The notes: generated by a model from the sequence alone, not told the origin. Counted from the first letter of the stretch, positions 12,761 through 25,605 are shown. The stretch is DNA of 64,000 nucleotides from Erythroxylum novogranatense (GCA_029891385.1 CM057225.1:75727887-75791886); one strand, 5' to 3'. Translations and numbers: made by a program.

Positions 12761-14235
12761 TGATCGAGCCAAGTTTATACTATGAATTGGCTGCATTTTA
12801 TATATTTGCTTGTACGTGTTTGACTCTAATTGATGATTTTTTGCTTAAATTGGTTCCTCATACCGAGTTCTTTCAATTTTAATTTGTCAAGAATTGTCAT
12901 GATTTGATACTTATTTCTCTACAATTTTATTGGGATAATTGGTACGCAAATTGTTGCTATTATCTTATTGCAGAACAAAGGAGTCAACGCCGAAGTCAAT
13001 AACCATAGGTCTTTCCACGTCGCGACGCATGGCATCTCACACGACGCCAGCGAAAGCACAAAGATTTCCACACGTCATGACGCACGGCGATGCACACGAC
13101 GCGATTTAGTAGGCGATTGCACACGCTATGCATTTAATTTGATTTATTTATTTTATTCGTCATGACGCATTTGTGCGATATCCGACTTTTATGGAAAGTT
13201 CATCTCATCGTTCGACCCTACCACGCTCCATCATATAAAAACTTGCCATTTTTAGGTCATACGCAGACGGAGATAGAGAAAACTTTGAACACGCAGACTC
13301 GGGAAGCAAAAGAAGGAGACGACATTCGATTCCATCTCCATGTTTTCATCATCTTCTACAATCATCACCACCGTCAGCGTCTTCTGCCAAAATGAGCATC
13401 GTTACATCTCCAAAGATCCGAGGGATCAACCAGAGTCATGCGTGGCGAGTCAACTTTCCTCTTGAAGATGTAGCAATGGCTTGAGTTCACGTAAGCTTCA
13501 AGGGAGTAATCACATAGTATCCAATTCTAGTTATATTTGTGTAACTTCCGAGTTAGAGGATTGCATCGATATTTCTAGATTAGCATTGTTATAGTTTAAC
13601 CGCAGTCGATAACTATGTTGAGATTTGGACTAAGTAATTTGTAGAACTTTTGATGCTTAATATATGAAGTTTCATATATGTCATTGAATATTACATTTAC
13701 GTCTTTATCTGCCTAGTTGTGTTTGATTGAGATTGTTGTGTTTTATTCAATAGATCGCTTGCAATTGCTTGTCTATTCTCACACTAAGGTTTTTAACAAA
13801 GATTTAAATGATGGAGTTCATTAATTAAATCTTTGGACCTAAAGAGTCCTTTAGGTTGATCTTTGAAACTTAGTGGATTGTATCCCTAAAATCATTTTTG
13901 AATGTGATAGCTTGAGCCTCATTTTCAAGAGGATTTTATCAATTTGATTTTTATCTGATTCTTTGTTTATTGCATTATTTCAAAAATCCCAAAAATATTC
14001 TTTTATACTTTTTGTTAGATTTTGATTACTTTATCGCTTTTGACCAAAATACCAAACCCCGCTTATCAACTTCAATTGCAATTTTTGACATTTAGGCTAG
14101 TTTAGACCATTTTTATTTGGTTCCAATTAAGTGAGACGACCCGAGGTTGCAGTCTATACAGCAATCTTGGAATTTATTTTATTTGACCGGTTTCCAAGGA
14201 TCGATCGTAAGATTGCATCGACAGAGCCACGATCA
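12761..14235 (+). repeat. 3' LTR of the Athila-like element
   Basis: Begins TGATCG and ends CGATCA, a 6-bp inverted terminal pair, 1475 bp long; it follows a polypurine tract. It contains a splice-acceptor-like tract (TTATTGCAG at 12973) and a CG palindrome cluster at 13015-13165. The right end falls exactly where a gypsy RT frame is broken, so 14236-14240 (CTTAT) should be the target duplication; its partner would be outside the window. Confidence 0.6.
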
Positions 14236-14643
14236 CTTATTCTTGACTGTCACCCGATTCAGCTGCCTATAATCGATGCATAACCTCAAAGTCCCATCGT
14301 TCTTCTTCACAAACAACACCGGAGCTCCGCACAGCGAAACATTGGGCCTAATGAACCTCTTATCACGAAGCTCATGCAACTGAGCCTTAAGCTCTCTCAG
14401 TTCCACCGATGCCATGCTATATGGAGGTATAGATATAGGAGCGGTACTTGGAACGAGGTCAATCGAGAACTCCGTCTCTCGATCCGACGGCAAACTCGGT
14501 AACTCCTTGGGAAACACATCTGGAAATTCTCTGATCACGGGAATGTCCTGTAATCTCTGCTCAATCCTAGAATCCACCACATGAGCCGGATAGGCCTTAT
14601 AACCTCCCTGCATCAACCTCAGAGCACTCAGAAACGAAATCAT
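14236..14643 (-). pseudogene. Gypsy reverse transcriptase, N-terminal part
   Basis: Contains the linker and palm start typical of Tekay/Del [56 protein letters not shown] and [20 protein letters not shown]. The catalytic YVDD region is missing because the frame ends at KNK, where TGA comes from the adjoining LTR. Normally KNKYPLP follows. The protein would copy retroelement RNA into DNA; this piece is non-functional. Confidence 0.85.
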
Positions 14644-14676
14644 TCTGACCGCATCGCTCGACTAAAACCTCGAATA

Positions 14677-15426
14677 TCAAACTCTAGTCGACCAGAGACT
14701 CCAACACGACCTCCTTGGTATAACAATCCATAACAGCCCTATGGGAGTGAGCCAGTCCATCCCCAGAATCAAATCAATCTCTCTCAGAGGCAACACTATC
14801 AGGTCTGCACTCAACTCCGACTGATCAATCATAATCGGACACCCCTTGCAGACCTCTCCCAAAACTGTGGTACTACCTAGAGGTGTACTCACCTCTAGCC
14901 CATACTGCAACATCTTCCTATCCACATGCAATCTACATGCCACATGCGGTGCAATAAAAGAATGCGTGGACCCTTGAGCTATCAATGCAAAAACCTCAAT
15001 ACTAGAGATCAGAAGCGAACCTACAACCACATCTGGAGAATCCTGGGCCTCCTGCTTAGTCATGGCGTAGTCCCTGGCCTGGGACTGTGGTCGGCTGCCA
15101 CGTCCCTCAGTTCCCACAAAGGAATCTCCACCTCTATCTCGGGCTCTGCCACGACCCCTAAATCCAAGTCCACCACCCCGACTCTGCTGCACTGTCGAAC
15201 TACTACCAGCTCTCCCACTCGCAGCAGACTGAACTCCCAAAATATCTAGACAGTTTTTGATATGATGCTCCATAGAGCCACACCTGAGACAAGCTCCAGT
15301 AAATCTCCAGCACTCTCCACTATGCCTCCTCTCACAGTACTCACACAACAGGAGAATCTGGCCTGAACCTCTACCACTACTACTGCTACTGCCAGTCTGC
15401 CCAAATCTCCCCCTCTGGAAAAACAA
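14677..15426 (-). pseudogene. Gypsy gag C-terminus and aspartic protease
   Basis: Gly/Ser/Arg-rich nucleocapsid with a zinc knuckle CLRCGSMEHHIKNC (CX2CX4HX4C), preceded by a less regular CEYC...C set, then the protease core. The active-site segment reads FALIAQGSTHSF where family members have an Asp-Ser/Thr-Gly triad (DSGATHSF), so the catalytic Asp is gone. The flap-distal LILGMDWL motif is intact. The frame differs from that of the gag core upstream, implying a frameshift near 15426. Confidence 0.8.
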
Positions 15427-16200
15427 GCCTGTCTAGATCCTCCCGCTGATCTGAACCTGCTCTGGCGTCTTCTAAAGCTCCTACCAGAGCTACCCTGACT
15501 ATCACTAAATCTCTTACTCCTGGATCCCTGCCCAGTCTCAGTCCGACTTTGCCTCAGAAGCTGCTCAATCCCCACTGCAGCAGCTCTCAACTCCACAAAG
15601 GTACCCATATTAGACCGGGCTAAGCTGGTACGGATCTCCAGATTAAGCCCTCCCTCGAATCTCCGGCACCTATCAGACTCAGAGGAAATCAGAACAGAAG
15701 CATACGCCATCAGCTCATTGAACCTAACCTCATACTCAACCACTATCATCGACCCCTGTCTCAACTCTAAGAACTCCTGCATCTTCATCTCCAAATAGAC
15801 CCTGGGCATGTAATTATCCCGAAAGGCTCTCAGAAAATCTGCCCTAGTCAAAATACAGGGCTTGGTAGAACTGTCCGGAACAGTCTTCCACCACTGATAT
15901 GTTGGACCCTAAAGCAAAGAGACGACATAATCAAAGCGTTCATCGGGGTCGCAGTCCATCTGATCTAGGAATCTCTCACCCTTCCAACCATCCCCGACCT
16001 CAGCGAGGTCTCAGCCATAAAATCCACTCCCTTACAATGAAACAATCATACCTCCTCTCCCGTCTCATGGGAACTCTAGGAGGCTGCTCCTCAAATAGAG
16101 GCACTGAAGACTCCCTACTAGCTCTGACTGATCCTTGGTCAGTTGGTTGATCTACCTGATCACCAAGAATGGATGACCTACAACAAAACCACAATTCCCA
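15246..16200 (-). pseudogene. Gypsy gag capsid domain
   Basis: The retrotransposon gag fold is recognisable in TRADFLRAFRDNYMP, KMQEFLELRQGSM, VEYEVRFNELMAYA and CRRFEGGLNLEIR. The N-terminal part (16000-16200) lies in another frame and includes FLDQMDCDPDERFDYVVSLL with a stop before the QWWKTV segment. Gag would form the virus-like particle in the cytoplasm. Broken by stops and frameshifts. Confidence 0.8.
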
Positions 16201-16268
16201 ATCAATTTCTACTTTTCTTATAAAAATTCAAGCCTAAAATATACTATGCCCAAAAGATGCCAAACCAT

Positions 16269-16280
16269 GCTCTGATACCA
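16269..16280 (-). other. Primer-binding site (initiator Met tRNA)
   Basis: Minus strand reads TGGTATCAGAGC, an exact match to the usual complement of the plant initiator Met tRNA 3' end, 5 bases from the LTR. Confidence 0.9.
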
Positions 16281-16285
16281 CCTAA

Positions 16286-18903
16286 TGTAGCGCCCCCTTA
16301 CCGTAGGCTACGAACCGGAATGCCCGTAGGTCATTCCGATACATAACTCACGATACGGGTGCACCACGATTCGATCATTTCTATAATCCACATGACATCA
16401 ATATAATAAAGCTGTAATATCAAATTCGCTAAATTTTAAAACCAAAGATTTTCAATTACATTTCCTAAAAATAGAATTTACAAGCCTATCAGTTTCCATG
16501 AGCTATACAGATCTTTCCAAAAAGGAACTGATACAAAATCCTAAACTAAGTCATCCCCAAAATCAACCCCAGCTGACCAACCTGTGAGCCATGCTTCTAT
16601 CGCCAACGCGCTCAACAAGGTGGAAAAGTCTCATTATCCGGAGCTATGAGCCTACTGTCGCTGTCCTGAAAAATAAATGCAATATTGGGTGAGTTTGCGA
16701 ACTCAGCGAGAAACCATCATCGATGGTTCACCCAATTCATGTATTACGCAAAATTGCATACAAAACAACACAATATCACGTTCTGAATAACAATCATAAA
16801 CTCACTAAACAATCATCACACCTATGCATTTAATCCATTTCACATTCACAGCACAATAAGATACTGAATGCATGATGATTTTCATTTCATTTTAGTGTTG
16901 TGACTGAGCATCAGTACTATCCCATTTTCGGGCACATTAAACAGTAATCGCATTTTAGGGGTAGGAGAGCCCTCTGGGTATGCACTACTACCCATGCGCA
17001 TTAGGGATAGGAGATCCCTCTGGGTATGCACTATTCCCTTTTTGGGCCTTAAGCCCATTTTCACAGTAATTGAGCTTATAGCTCCGATCAGAATTTGCTC
17101 CACAACTGTTAATTACCAAATTTCCGACCATGCCTAGCATGCGTTCACAATTTCACGATAACATATCTCATACAACAGTATTCATGTAAGTCACACAGTT
17201 CATTCAAAGCATTTAACAAATCAGAGATTGAGGAACCAACTAGGTTACTCACCTCTAAACTTTCGAGCTATTTTCGGGAAGTCTCCGCTACGTCGGAGGA
17301 TCGACGCTCCACTTGAGCCTCTATAACAATCAGAATAATCACACATTATTAATTGCTCAATTTCTAATATTCAATAATGCATATGTAGCGAAAAAATAAT
17401 GTACTATACATGTTATGACATTTCCGACTCCAATTCCAATTCCCGAGTCTTCTTAATTCACTTCACTTACTCCAACAAAATTTCCGAAATTCCATCTTAT
17501 CAATTCAAATTCTTCGTCTCTAAATTCCAATTAATCACTAACCAACTCATCAGAAATTAACTTATCACATAACCAACTTAATTCATTTTCGAAAAAGCAA
17601 GGGTCCTCTTCTCTCCCTCGCCGCGATGCACGTTTCTTTTCTCCCATGGCAGAAAATCTTCGCTCTCGCCGCTCGTCATGACGCAGGCAAAAATCCGCCA
17701 TTGCAAGCAAGACATCTCCACTGTCATGCATGTGACAAAAATCGGCTCGTCATAAGTGTTCATCACATCGTCATGACGTGTAAACCCGTAAAATCATCCA
17801 AACCGAATTTCCCAGATCTTCTGATATATAAACCATTTAATTCAATTCAGATCACTCCTAAACAACTTTCTATACTAAACCCAACTCATTTCTAACCTCA
17901 AATCCATCTAACATCAATTATTCATTAAATACCCAAATCAAAATCAACATTTTTCTTAAAACTCATATCATCCGAAACTTCTAAATTCTTAAACAATTAA
18001 TAACTTTAAATCACTCATTAAATCCAACTATTTAAATCATAAAGGAGTAAAACTTACTTGATTTAAGCCTTCAACCTTTCAAAATCACCAAAATGCTCAA
18101 ATCTCCAACCTAGGCACACCCACGGCAATCCCCCATAAAAACACCAAATTTCATTCTTTTCCAACACAAGCTTAGGGTTAGCTAAATGATGAGGAAGGAA
18201 GCACTTAACGATAAGGAAATGGAAACAAAAGGGCAACGATGATGATCCAAGAAAGAAAAAAAGAGGAAGACAATCAAATTTTCTTTCAAGGCAAAAGAGT
18301 TTCGTGGAAGACAATTTCAAAGGATTAGGGTTTTTATACTAAGACTTAACAAGGCTAGGGCATGTTTGGCAATTCATTGGCCACATGCCTACTTCTTAGG
18401 GTCTAAAAATCCAATTCTTATTCTAATTTTCTCCCATTTTTGCAATGGCTATAAATAATAAATCCTAAAATCATAATTCTAATTATCTCGTACCAATTGT
18501 CAATCAATTGCGGAACCGGAATCCGATTAATCAATCAGTTATCCATTTTTCCGGTCCGGACCAGTTATTCTAAAAATTTCAGAAAAATCCCTATACATCC
18601 TCAAAGTTAGGAAATACATAATCCTATACTCCAATTTCAATTGTCAAACCCCAAATTTCGATTTTCACTCCAATTCTATGATCAAAACCTAATCTGTACA
18701 CTTTTCACCTAATTTTCCAATTAACACAAATAAGTCGGGAAATTGTCATACATGCATGTACATACATATGCTAATGCAACACTAATCATTTATCAATAAT
18801 TTATAGAGGCTAAATGCATATAAAATTCAATAATATGCATGCATTCATTCCTAACTCATCTGGATTACCGATATGCCCTTCACACCGGTAACGGGATGTT
18901 ACA
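16286..18903 (-). repeat. 5' LTR of the Tekay/Del-like element
   Basis: 2618 bp, plus strand TGTAGCGCCCCC to GGGATGTTACA. Sense-strand signals in order: CG palindrome cluster 17615-17785, 5' splice site at 17252, two hairpins with AGGAGAGCC/AGGAGATCC loops (16959-17041), a three-way-junction motif 16684-16736, and a 3' splice site at 16666. Related in ends and internal motifs to the LTRs at 2919 and 41067 but otherwise diverged. Confidence 0.85.
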
Positions 18904-19157
18904 AGTTTAATGCTAAATTGGAAGAGAATGAGCAAGTTGATGAAACTTGTGAAGTTATAGAGTCAATATTAATGATACAAATAGATTCAAAAAATTTAAA
19001 TGCTGAAATTACTATAACTCGTAAAAATATTATTGTCTATCTTGCAAGCTTTAAAGATATAATTAAAAGTCTTAACTTATCACCTAAAATGTTAACTATA
19101 GGACAAGAGGAAGGGTTGGAAGCACCACTTAAGAAGTGCAAAATTACAACTACGTAG
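18904..19157 (+). other. Unrecognised open stretch next to the LTR
   Basis: An 84-codon open frame with mixed composition (Glu, Ile, Lys rich) ending with a stop at 19157. The frame enters from the LTR, so no independent start is evident. I recognise no domain. It may be a fragment of an older gene or transposon into which the gypsy element inserted. Confidence 0.2.
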
Positions 19158-19344
19158 AAGTTTGAGAAGAAAAAGCCCTGTATGATGACATTAAAAATTA
19201 CACTTTTTAGGAGGCTACCTAAAATATGATAGTTTTATTAATTTTGTCTTTAGTTATATATAATTTCATTTGTTTGTTTTTGAAAAAATAGTTTATTAGC
19301 TTAAGGGGAAATAGGTTTTAAAATTCCATAATACTAAATTTGCT

Positions 19345-19580
19345 TAAGGCGTGATCATGCCATATGTAATTAAGTTATAGGATTAGAGACTCAAAATTCC
19401 AAAATACTAAATCTTATAAGAGATCATGCCTTATGCAATTTAGCTTTCTAGAATGATTAAAATCCAGAATGACAAATCTCATAAGGAGAGATCACGCCTT
19501 GTGAAATTTAGCTTTCTAGAATGGAACCTTTAAAATTTTAGAATACTAACATTCATGAGGTGTGATCACACCTTATACAT
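19345..19580. repeat. Degenerate tandem array with TGATCA/AGATCA palindromes
   Basis: Four related units at about 19345, 19425, 19482 and 19556, spaced 58-79 bp, each carrying a version of AAGG-YG-TGATCA-YR-CCTT followed by an ATTTAG-containing segment. The last, AGGTGTGATCACACCTT, is a nearly perfect palindrome. Confidence 0.55.
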
Positions 19581-20734
19581 TTTAGTAGTCTATTTGGGTT
19601 TCAAAGAAGTTTGTCATTTTTATTTACATCTTAGTAGTCTGTTTGGGTTTCAAAGAAGATTGTCATTTTTATTTTATTTTATTTAAATTATTATAATAGT
19701 AATAAAAATGAAAAGAATAAAACAAAACCCTAATATGTTTGTTTCTCTTTCAAAAGATAGTCCTACATACAAGTATCCAACCATGCATCACTGTAGATGC
19801 ACAAGCAGGCATAGCCCACACCAACCAACGAATGTAGCAATATCTTTAGCAATGCAACACACCAGATGTAGCTTTAGGTAACAACACAATCCAATAAATG
19901 ACACACCAATGCACTAGATGTACACCTAAATCGTAGATGCTACTCACTTTAGCTAGCCAGTAGTCTCCCAGCTTTTGTCCCAATGAGCAACATATCTAGT
20001 AAGCAACACACATTAACTATCCAACCACTTAGTAGATGCACCAGACTCACCACCAACACCCATTAGTATTGTATTGATGTTTTATTTTTTTCTTCATTTT
20101 TATTAATTAATTTTTGTTGCATTACTTTCATTTTAATTTTAACTATTGTTAGGTTGTTTTCATTATTTTTTGGATTAGTTTTACGTTTATACATTTTTAT
20201 TATTATGGGATGCTTCAAAGTTACTACTTGGATAATAGAAAAAGGAAAATCTACATGAATCTAATTGCAGAAGATCAATTCGCTATAGGACCTACAACCG
20301 GTACTCATCATAAGCGTGTTCCAATAACTAAAGGATGAGATAGATTGAGAAACAAACGTAAAAATTCAATTATGTATCACGTGATACCTTCATGTCTATT
20401 GACACCATAGTACATCTCATTTCAGATGCTTACAACTCATGGGAAACATGATTAGTGTTTTTCATAAAATTACTTTATATATCTTATTAGTTTTGCTGAA
20501 TTAAAGTATGCAAAACTTGATGCATTTTGACACCTACATGAGCGTTGAGCCTAAGAGCATTCATCACATTTATGGTCATACATTTCTTTTTGTTGTATGT
20601 TATCAAACATAGCTTTTTATGCTAGAACTTACTTTTTAGTGCATGTTGAGACCATATTTTTTTCAATGAATTTATGTATAAAGATGATAAAGGTACTTAG
20701 GATAATTATTTTTGACCTAAATAAGCCTACCTTA
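19562..20734. repeat. Unknown dispersed repeat, copy 1
   Basis: About 1.17 kb closely matching 23573-25013 in direct orientation. Lacks a 267-bp block present in copy 2 between GTGATACC... and the GTTTTTCATAAAATTAC segment. No coding potential; contains many short AGATGCAC/ACACACC-type words. Region 20735-20792 is unique sequence up to the solo LTR. Confidence 0.75.
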
Positions 20735-20792
20735 CTTTTTATCCATAGAAAAGCAATTTAAGCCTTACCTTTCTTTTCTTGCATAATAACCT

Positions 20793-23572
20793 TGTTGGAC
20801 CTCGTTTCCGGAGCCTAACATCGGACATGGGATCATGAAGTTTGAACGTGGAGGAAGACTTAGAATTTGAAAATTTAAAGAAAAAAAAACTTTGGAAGAA
20901 AAGGTGGGCTTCACTGCGGCGAACGTGGTTTCGCCACAGCAAACATATACGAGAAAACTTCAAAGACCCTTCGGGTCAATTTCATCACAGCGATAAGTAT
21001 ATCTTCACTGCGGCGAAGTCGTCACGAGAAAAGTGGAAAATCCTTCAGGAGAATTGCGCCGTGGTGAACTCTTGACTTCTCCACGGCGAAAACCCCTGTA
21101 GCAGAACCCACAAGCCAAAACTACCTATCTTACTAAAAACCAACTTAAAAACCTTCAACCACATTCATCAATTCAACCCAAAAACAAAAGAACCTAACCC
21201 CAAACAAATTCTCAAAATCTTAATCTCGTTTCCATAATTGAATACTTTGTGAAATCAAGAAAACCGTAGACAAATCCAAACACATATTTCATTAATAAAA
21301 AAAGATAAAAGTTTTACAAAGCTTTAATGACATTTCAAGCCATAATACATGAGTTGAGTTCGAGAACCAAAAATACAAAATAAATTTGAACTAGAAAAAC
21401 TTGAAATGTGGCTAAAGCCTTGAATTTCCAAAAATCTAACTTAAAAATACAAAAGTGTGCCAATTTAGAGTGATGCCATAACTCTTGACTTACTCGATCT
21501 CTTGTTTATAACCTAAATAGGGAGAGGAGAGTGGGGGTGAGCTTAAAGCTCGTGGTGACAAATTTATAATCGAGAAACAAACAAAAACTATTTTCCAAAC
21601 TCATTGCCATTATACATTTTGGAAACCATAGTAATTTCTCATGAAAAATCACCAAACACTTATTTCTCAAAATTCTCAGTTTATCAAACAATTTATGGCA
21701 ATTATAAATCATGCATGTATCAAACTTGTTAACACTTCATAAGTACTTAAGCACATCAGAGTGGTTTGTGTACATCTACGAACATGACGAACAACACATT
21801 TCCACATAATGATCATGTGTAGTCGTAAAACTTGACGTACTATCGCAATCCCACACAATAGTCTTGTGTAGACATAAACATGAGGGAGCCCATGAAGGAG
21901 CTCCGTACTACTAGTGGACATGTGAGAGAAGCCTTTTCTTGATTAACGTGCACATGACATTCTTGAATGTATTGCACCAAACCCACATAACATGTAATTC
22001 ATGACTTGAAAATAGTTTGCTCATATGGCACATTTTGGAAACTTGTTTTTCATGCACATGAGATATTTTGAAAACCACTTCCGAAAACCTGATTGCATAA
22101 ACTTGCATCCTTTCAAAAAGAATCATTTTCAAAATCTTTTCAAAAATCATCAACACAATTCATGCAGTAAACATACAACAAATTTTACAATCCAATCAAG
22201 AAGCAAATAAATGCAACATCTATGATGCAATTGAAACCATTTAGCTTCCTTGATTCAAAGAAAACAATTAGTGGCTTATTTACTCTATTATAAACATGTA
22301 CCTACCTTGAATTCCTTGCTTATAAACTTGCTTAGGGATGTCTTTCCTCTTGAGTCTCTTGATTCTCTTGCCTCACTTGATTTCCTTAAACAATAACCAA
22401 AATTCAATTTAATTTGGTTTAGAAATCGGAAAGTCATACTTCAACAATTTGGACTATTTCTTATGCTGAAACAAAATTCTATAGTCAACTTCCCTCCCAA
22501 AATTGAAACTTTTAGAGACTGAATTTAGACTACATTCCTTCAATTTGTAGCCATATGTCTCTAGTTTACATAAAATTAAAAATCACTCCATTTGGACATC
22601 TACAGAAAAAGTTATGCCTAAAATACCAAAATATGTTCAAGTTATTTCTGGACAAACTTCGTCGCGACGAGCCAAAAAGTTGGCTGTGATGAACTTTTAT
22701 TTTTTTCAATGTTGGCCACAACGAACTACAAAGTTGGCCGCAGTGAACCATGGGAACTTTTTGATGGCAAACTTTCACAGAAACATGACTCTTCTCCCAA
22801 ATTTTTCCAGATTCTCCACATCCAACATCTACATCTAACACATCTTATACAAAAATCATCCTGTCTACTTCATTTTCAACTTCATTTCAATCCAATATCA
22901 TTCACAAACCCATTTATGATCTATCTTTGTTTTGTGATTTCATACATTACGGGTAGTAGTTGACCTCGTGCCAACTGATTCTGAGTAGCTTTATCGAGAT
23001 CAGAAGCGAATTGGGCAAAGACTTCTAATTCTGTGAATTGGGACAATTCCTGATGTATCTTTGATCATTACCCCAAAAATGTAAAACATTTACTCATACC
23101 GTTCATCAACAATTTCCTACCTACATTCAACCATGTTTTCGCTTCTAACTAACCCTAACTATGCTTCATCCAACAATCAAGAAAGGTTAATGCTTATACT
23201 TGTTTTAGCTTCAAATTCTTCAAACTCTTTAAGGTCTCCCAAAACCCTAGCTTTTCTCTTTTTTTCCTCTCTTCCACGATTTCTTCTTCAATTTAAAGCA
23301 AGAAAACAACTTCTTCTTGCTTTTATATCCTTAATGATTGTAAGATGACCTTTTTGCCCTTCCATTTATGCCTTATAATCCTCATCCTCAAGTGACCTAC
23401 CAATTTTGCCCTTTAGGTTATACACTCTCAACACTTTAATTTAACCAACCTAAGCAATAAAATCCTACTAACATTATCATGTTAATTACTCCAAAATATT
23501 TAATCTATTAGGACCTTCAAAATTATTCAAATCATGCTTAATAAAATCAATAAAACAATTTGGGGCCCAACA
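20793..23572 (-). mobile_element. Solo LTR of TGTTGG...CCAACA family, mismatched flanks
   Basis: Plus strand runs TGTTGGACCTCG to GGGGCCCAACA, 2780 bp, no interior or second LTR. Minus-sense signals: 5' splice site GTAGGTACATG at 22305, two hairpins at 21851-21870 and 21803-21819, and a 3' splice site TATTTAG at 21513. CG clusters at 20912-21095 and 22655-22745. The flanking 5-mers (AACCT and GTGAT) differ, so this is not a simple insertion followed by LTR recombination within one element. Confidence 0.7.
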
Positions 23573-25013
23573 GTGATCACACTTTATACATCTTACAAGT
23601 CTATTTGGGTTTCAAAGAAGCTTGTCATTTTTATTTACATCTTAGTAGTCTGTTTGGGTTTCAAAGAAGATTGTCATTTTTATTTTATTTTATTTAAATT
23701 ATTATAATAGTAATAAAAATGAAGATAATAAAACAAAAACCCTAATATGTTTGTTTCTCTTTCAAAAGATAGTCCTACATACAAGCATCCAACCATGCAT
23801 CATAGCAGATGCACAAGTAGACATAGCCCACAGCAACCAACGAATGTAGCAATATCTTTAGCAATCCAACACACCAGATGTAGCTCTAGGTAACAATGCA
23901 ATCTAGCAAATGACACACCAACGCACTAGATGCACACCTAAATCGCAGATGTTACTCAGTCCAGTTAGCTAGTAGTCTCCCAACTTCTGTCCCAATGAGC
24001 AACACATCTAGTAAACAACACACATTAACTATCCAACCACTGAGCAGATGCACCAGACTCACCACCAACACCCACTAGTATTGTACTGATGTTTTATTTT
24101 TTTCTTCATTTTTATTAATTAATTTTTGTTGCATTGCTTTCATTTTAATTTTAACTATTATTAGGATGTTTTCATTATTTTTTGGATTAGTTTTATGTTT
24201 ATACATTTTTATTATTATGGGATGCTTCAAAGTTACTACTTGGATAATAGCAAAAGGAAAATCTACATGAATCTAATTGCAGAAGATCAATTCGCTATAG
24301 GACCTGCAACCGGTAATCATCATAAGCGTGTTCAAATAATCGAAGCATGAGATAGATTGAGAAAAAAAAGTAACAATTCAATTATGTATCACGTGATACT
24401 CTCATGTCTATCGACACCATAGTACATCTCATTTTAGACACTTACAACTCATGGGAGTCTTCTACTCCATGTTTTTATTTTTGTTGATTATTTTTTTGGA
24501 ATGTGAGCATCCTATGCATACATAGGAGACAATGTATGATTTAGATGTGGTGAAGTGTAAGAATATATTATGATTTTTTTTATTTTCATTTGAACTCATG
24601 AATACTTAATTCATATGTTGATTATTCCTTATGATAGCCTTAAAATTTTCTGATTGTTGTTTAAAAATAATCCCTAAGTTAGAATATATTTTTTGTTTAA
24701 GTTTTAATACATGAGAGAAACAAACATGATTAATGTTTTTCATAAAATTACTTTATGTATCTTATTGGTTTTGCTGAATTAAAGCATGCAAAACTTGATG
24801 CATTTTGACACCTATATGAGCATTGAACCTAAGAGCATTCATCACATTTATGGTCGTACATTTCTTTTTGTTGTATGTTATGAAACATAGCTTTTTATGC
24901 TAGAACTTACTTTTCAGTGCATGTTGAGACCACATTTTTTTCAATGAATTTATGTATAAAGATGATAAAGGCACTTAGGATAATCATTTTTTGACTTAAA
25001 CAAGCCTACCTTA
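23573..25013. repeat. Unknown dispersed repeat, copy 2
   Basis: Starts exactly at the solo LTR end and stops exactly at the LTR fragment at 25014. Carries an extra segment (about 24456-24722) with GACAATGTATGATTTAG followed by ATGTGGTGAAG, reminiscent of the region before 3' LTRs in Athila/Tat elements. This may mean both copies derive from the 3' end of such an element; weak evidence. Confidence 0.6.
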
Positions 25014-25605
25014 TGTAGCACCCCACTCCCGTCAAGACCCGAACCTGACATCAACAGTGATATCCGAGCCCGAACCCCGCGAGGGTGGCGTACTAATACA
25101 ATCACTACCTTTTTAAAACTAGTTATAACATTTATCTTTTCTTTCAAAAGTAGTTGATTGTACGAAAAACGGTAAACAATTTGTGCCCACTTCAATTTGA
25201 AATCATTTTCAGTAGAACAATATTATTCAAAAGGGGCACTCATTTACATTTATCAATAAAACACAGATTCCCAAACTGGGCTCACTGCTATTTCTGAACA
25301 TTTACAGTCACACTATACAATACATTTACACATAATCAATGGGACCTACTGAAACAAATCACTGCACTAATGCAGACGTGAACGACACTGATCCCGACCC
25401 GAAAACTCTGTCTTGCTAGCGGCAGACATACTCCCGTGTGTCAAACGGGGTACTCTTTATTTCCTGAAAAATAGATGCAATGTTGGGTGAGTTTGCGAAC
25501 TCAGTGAGAAACCATCATCGATGGTTCACCCAACTCATGCATTCACAATCATATACACATAACACACAGTAGCATTTACAGTAGCATTTACACAGTAGCA
25601 TTTTT
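25014..25605 (-). repeat. LTR fragment (TGTAGCACCCC end), truncated
   Basis: Homologous to the first 570 bp of the LTR at 41067, including the CCGCGAGGGTGG motif, the 3' splice site block and the three-way-junction motif (25481-25534). Ends in a triplicated TAGCATTTACA, then passes abruptly into an oppositely oriented LTR. Confidence 0.75.

Larger units (their letters stand above)
1..14235 (+). mobile_element. Athila-like Ty3/gypsy element, 3' portion, interrupted by a nested element
   Basis: Seen: a decayed env-like gene (562-1850), a long non-coding stretch, a purine-rich tract ending GTGGGGAAT just before 12761, and a terminal LTR starting TGATCG and ending CGATCA at 14235. The order env-like gene, long 3' spacer, GGGG-type polypurine tract, LTR is the known layout of the Athila lineage. 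The element is split by a complete retroelement at 2919-12238. Its gag-pol half and 5' LTR lie beyond the window start. The LTR abuts a gypsy RT gene that is cut at the same base, so this element inserted into that RT gene. The Athila assignment is by family knowledge and is moderately sure. Confidence 0.65.
14236..18903 (-). mobile_element. Tekay/Del-like Ty3/gypsy element, 5' half (LTR, gag, protease, RT start)
   Basis: On the minus strand: 5' LTR (16286-18903), Met-tRNA primer site, gag with zinc knuckle, protease, and the start of RT, cut at 14236 by the Athila-like LTR. The remaining RT, RNase H, integrase and 3' LTR should lie left of the window. Sequence features of RT and the LTR ends match the Tekay/Del branch of chromoviruses. 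All genes are decayed. Confidence 0.8.

Noticed and set aside
19562..25013. The two 1.2-1.4 kb copies as LTRs of one retroelement
   Set aside because: They lack TG...CA ends, primer site and polypurine tract, and the sequence between them is mostly a different LTR with its own TG/CA ends.
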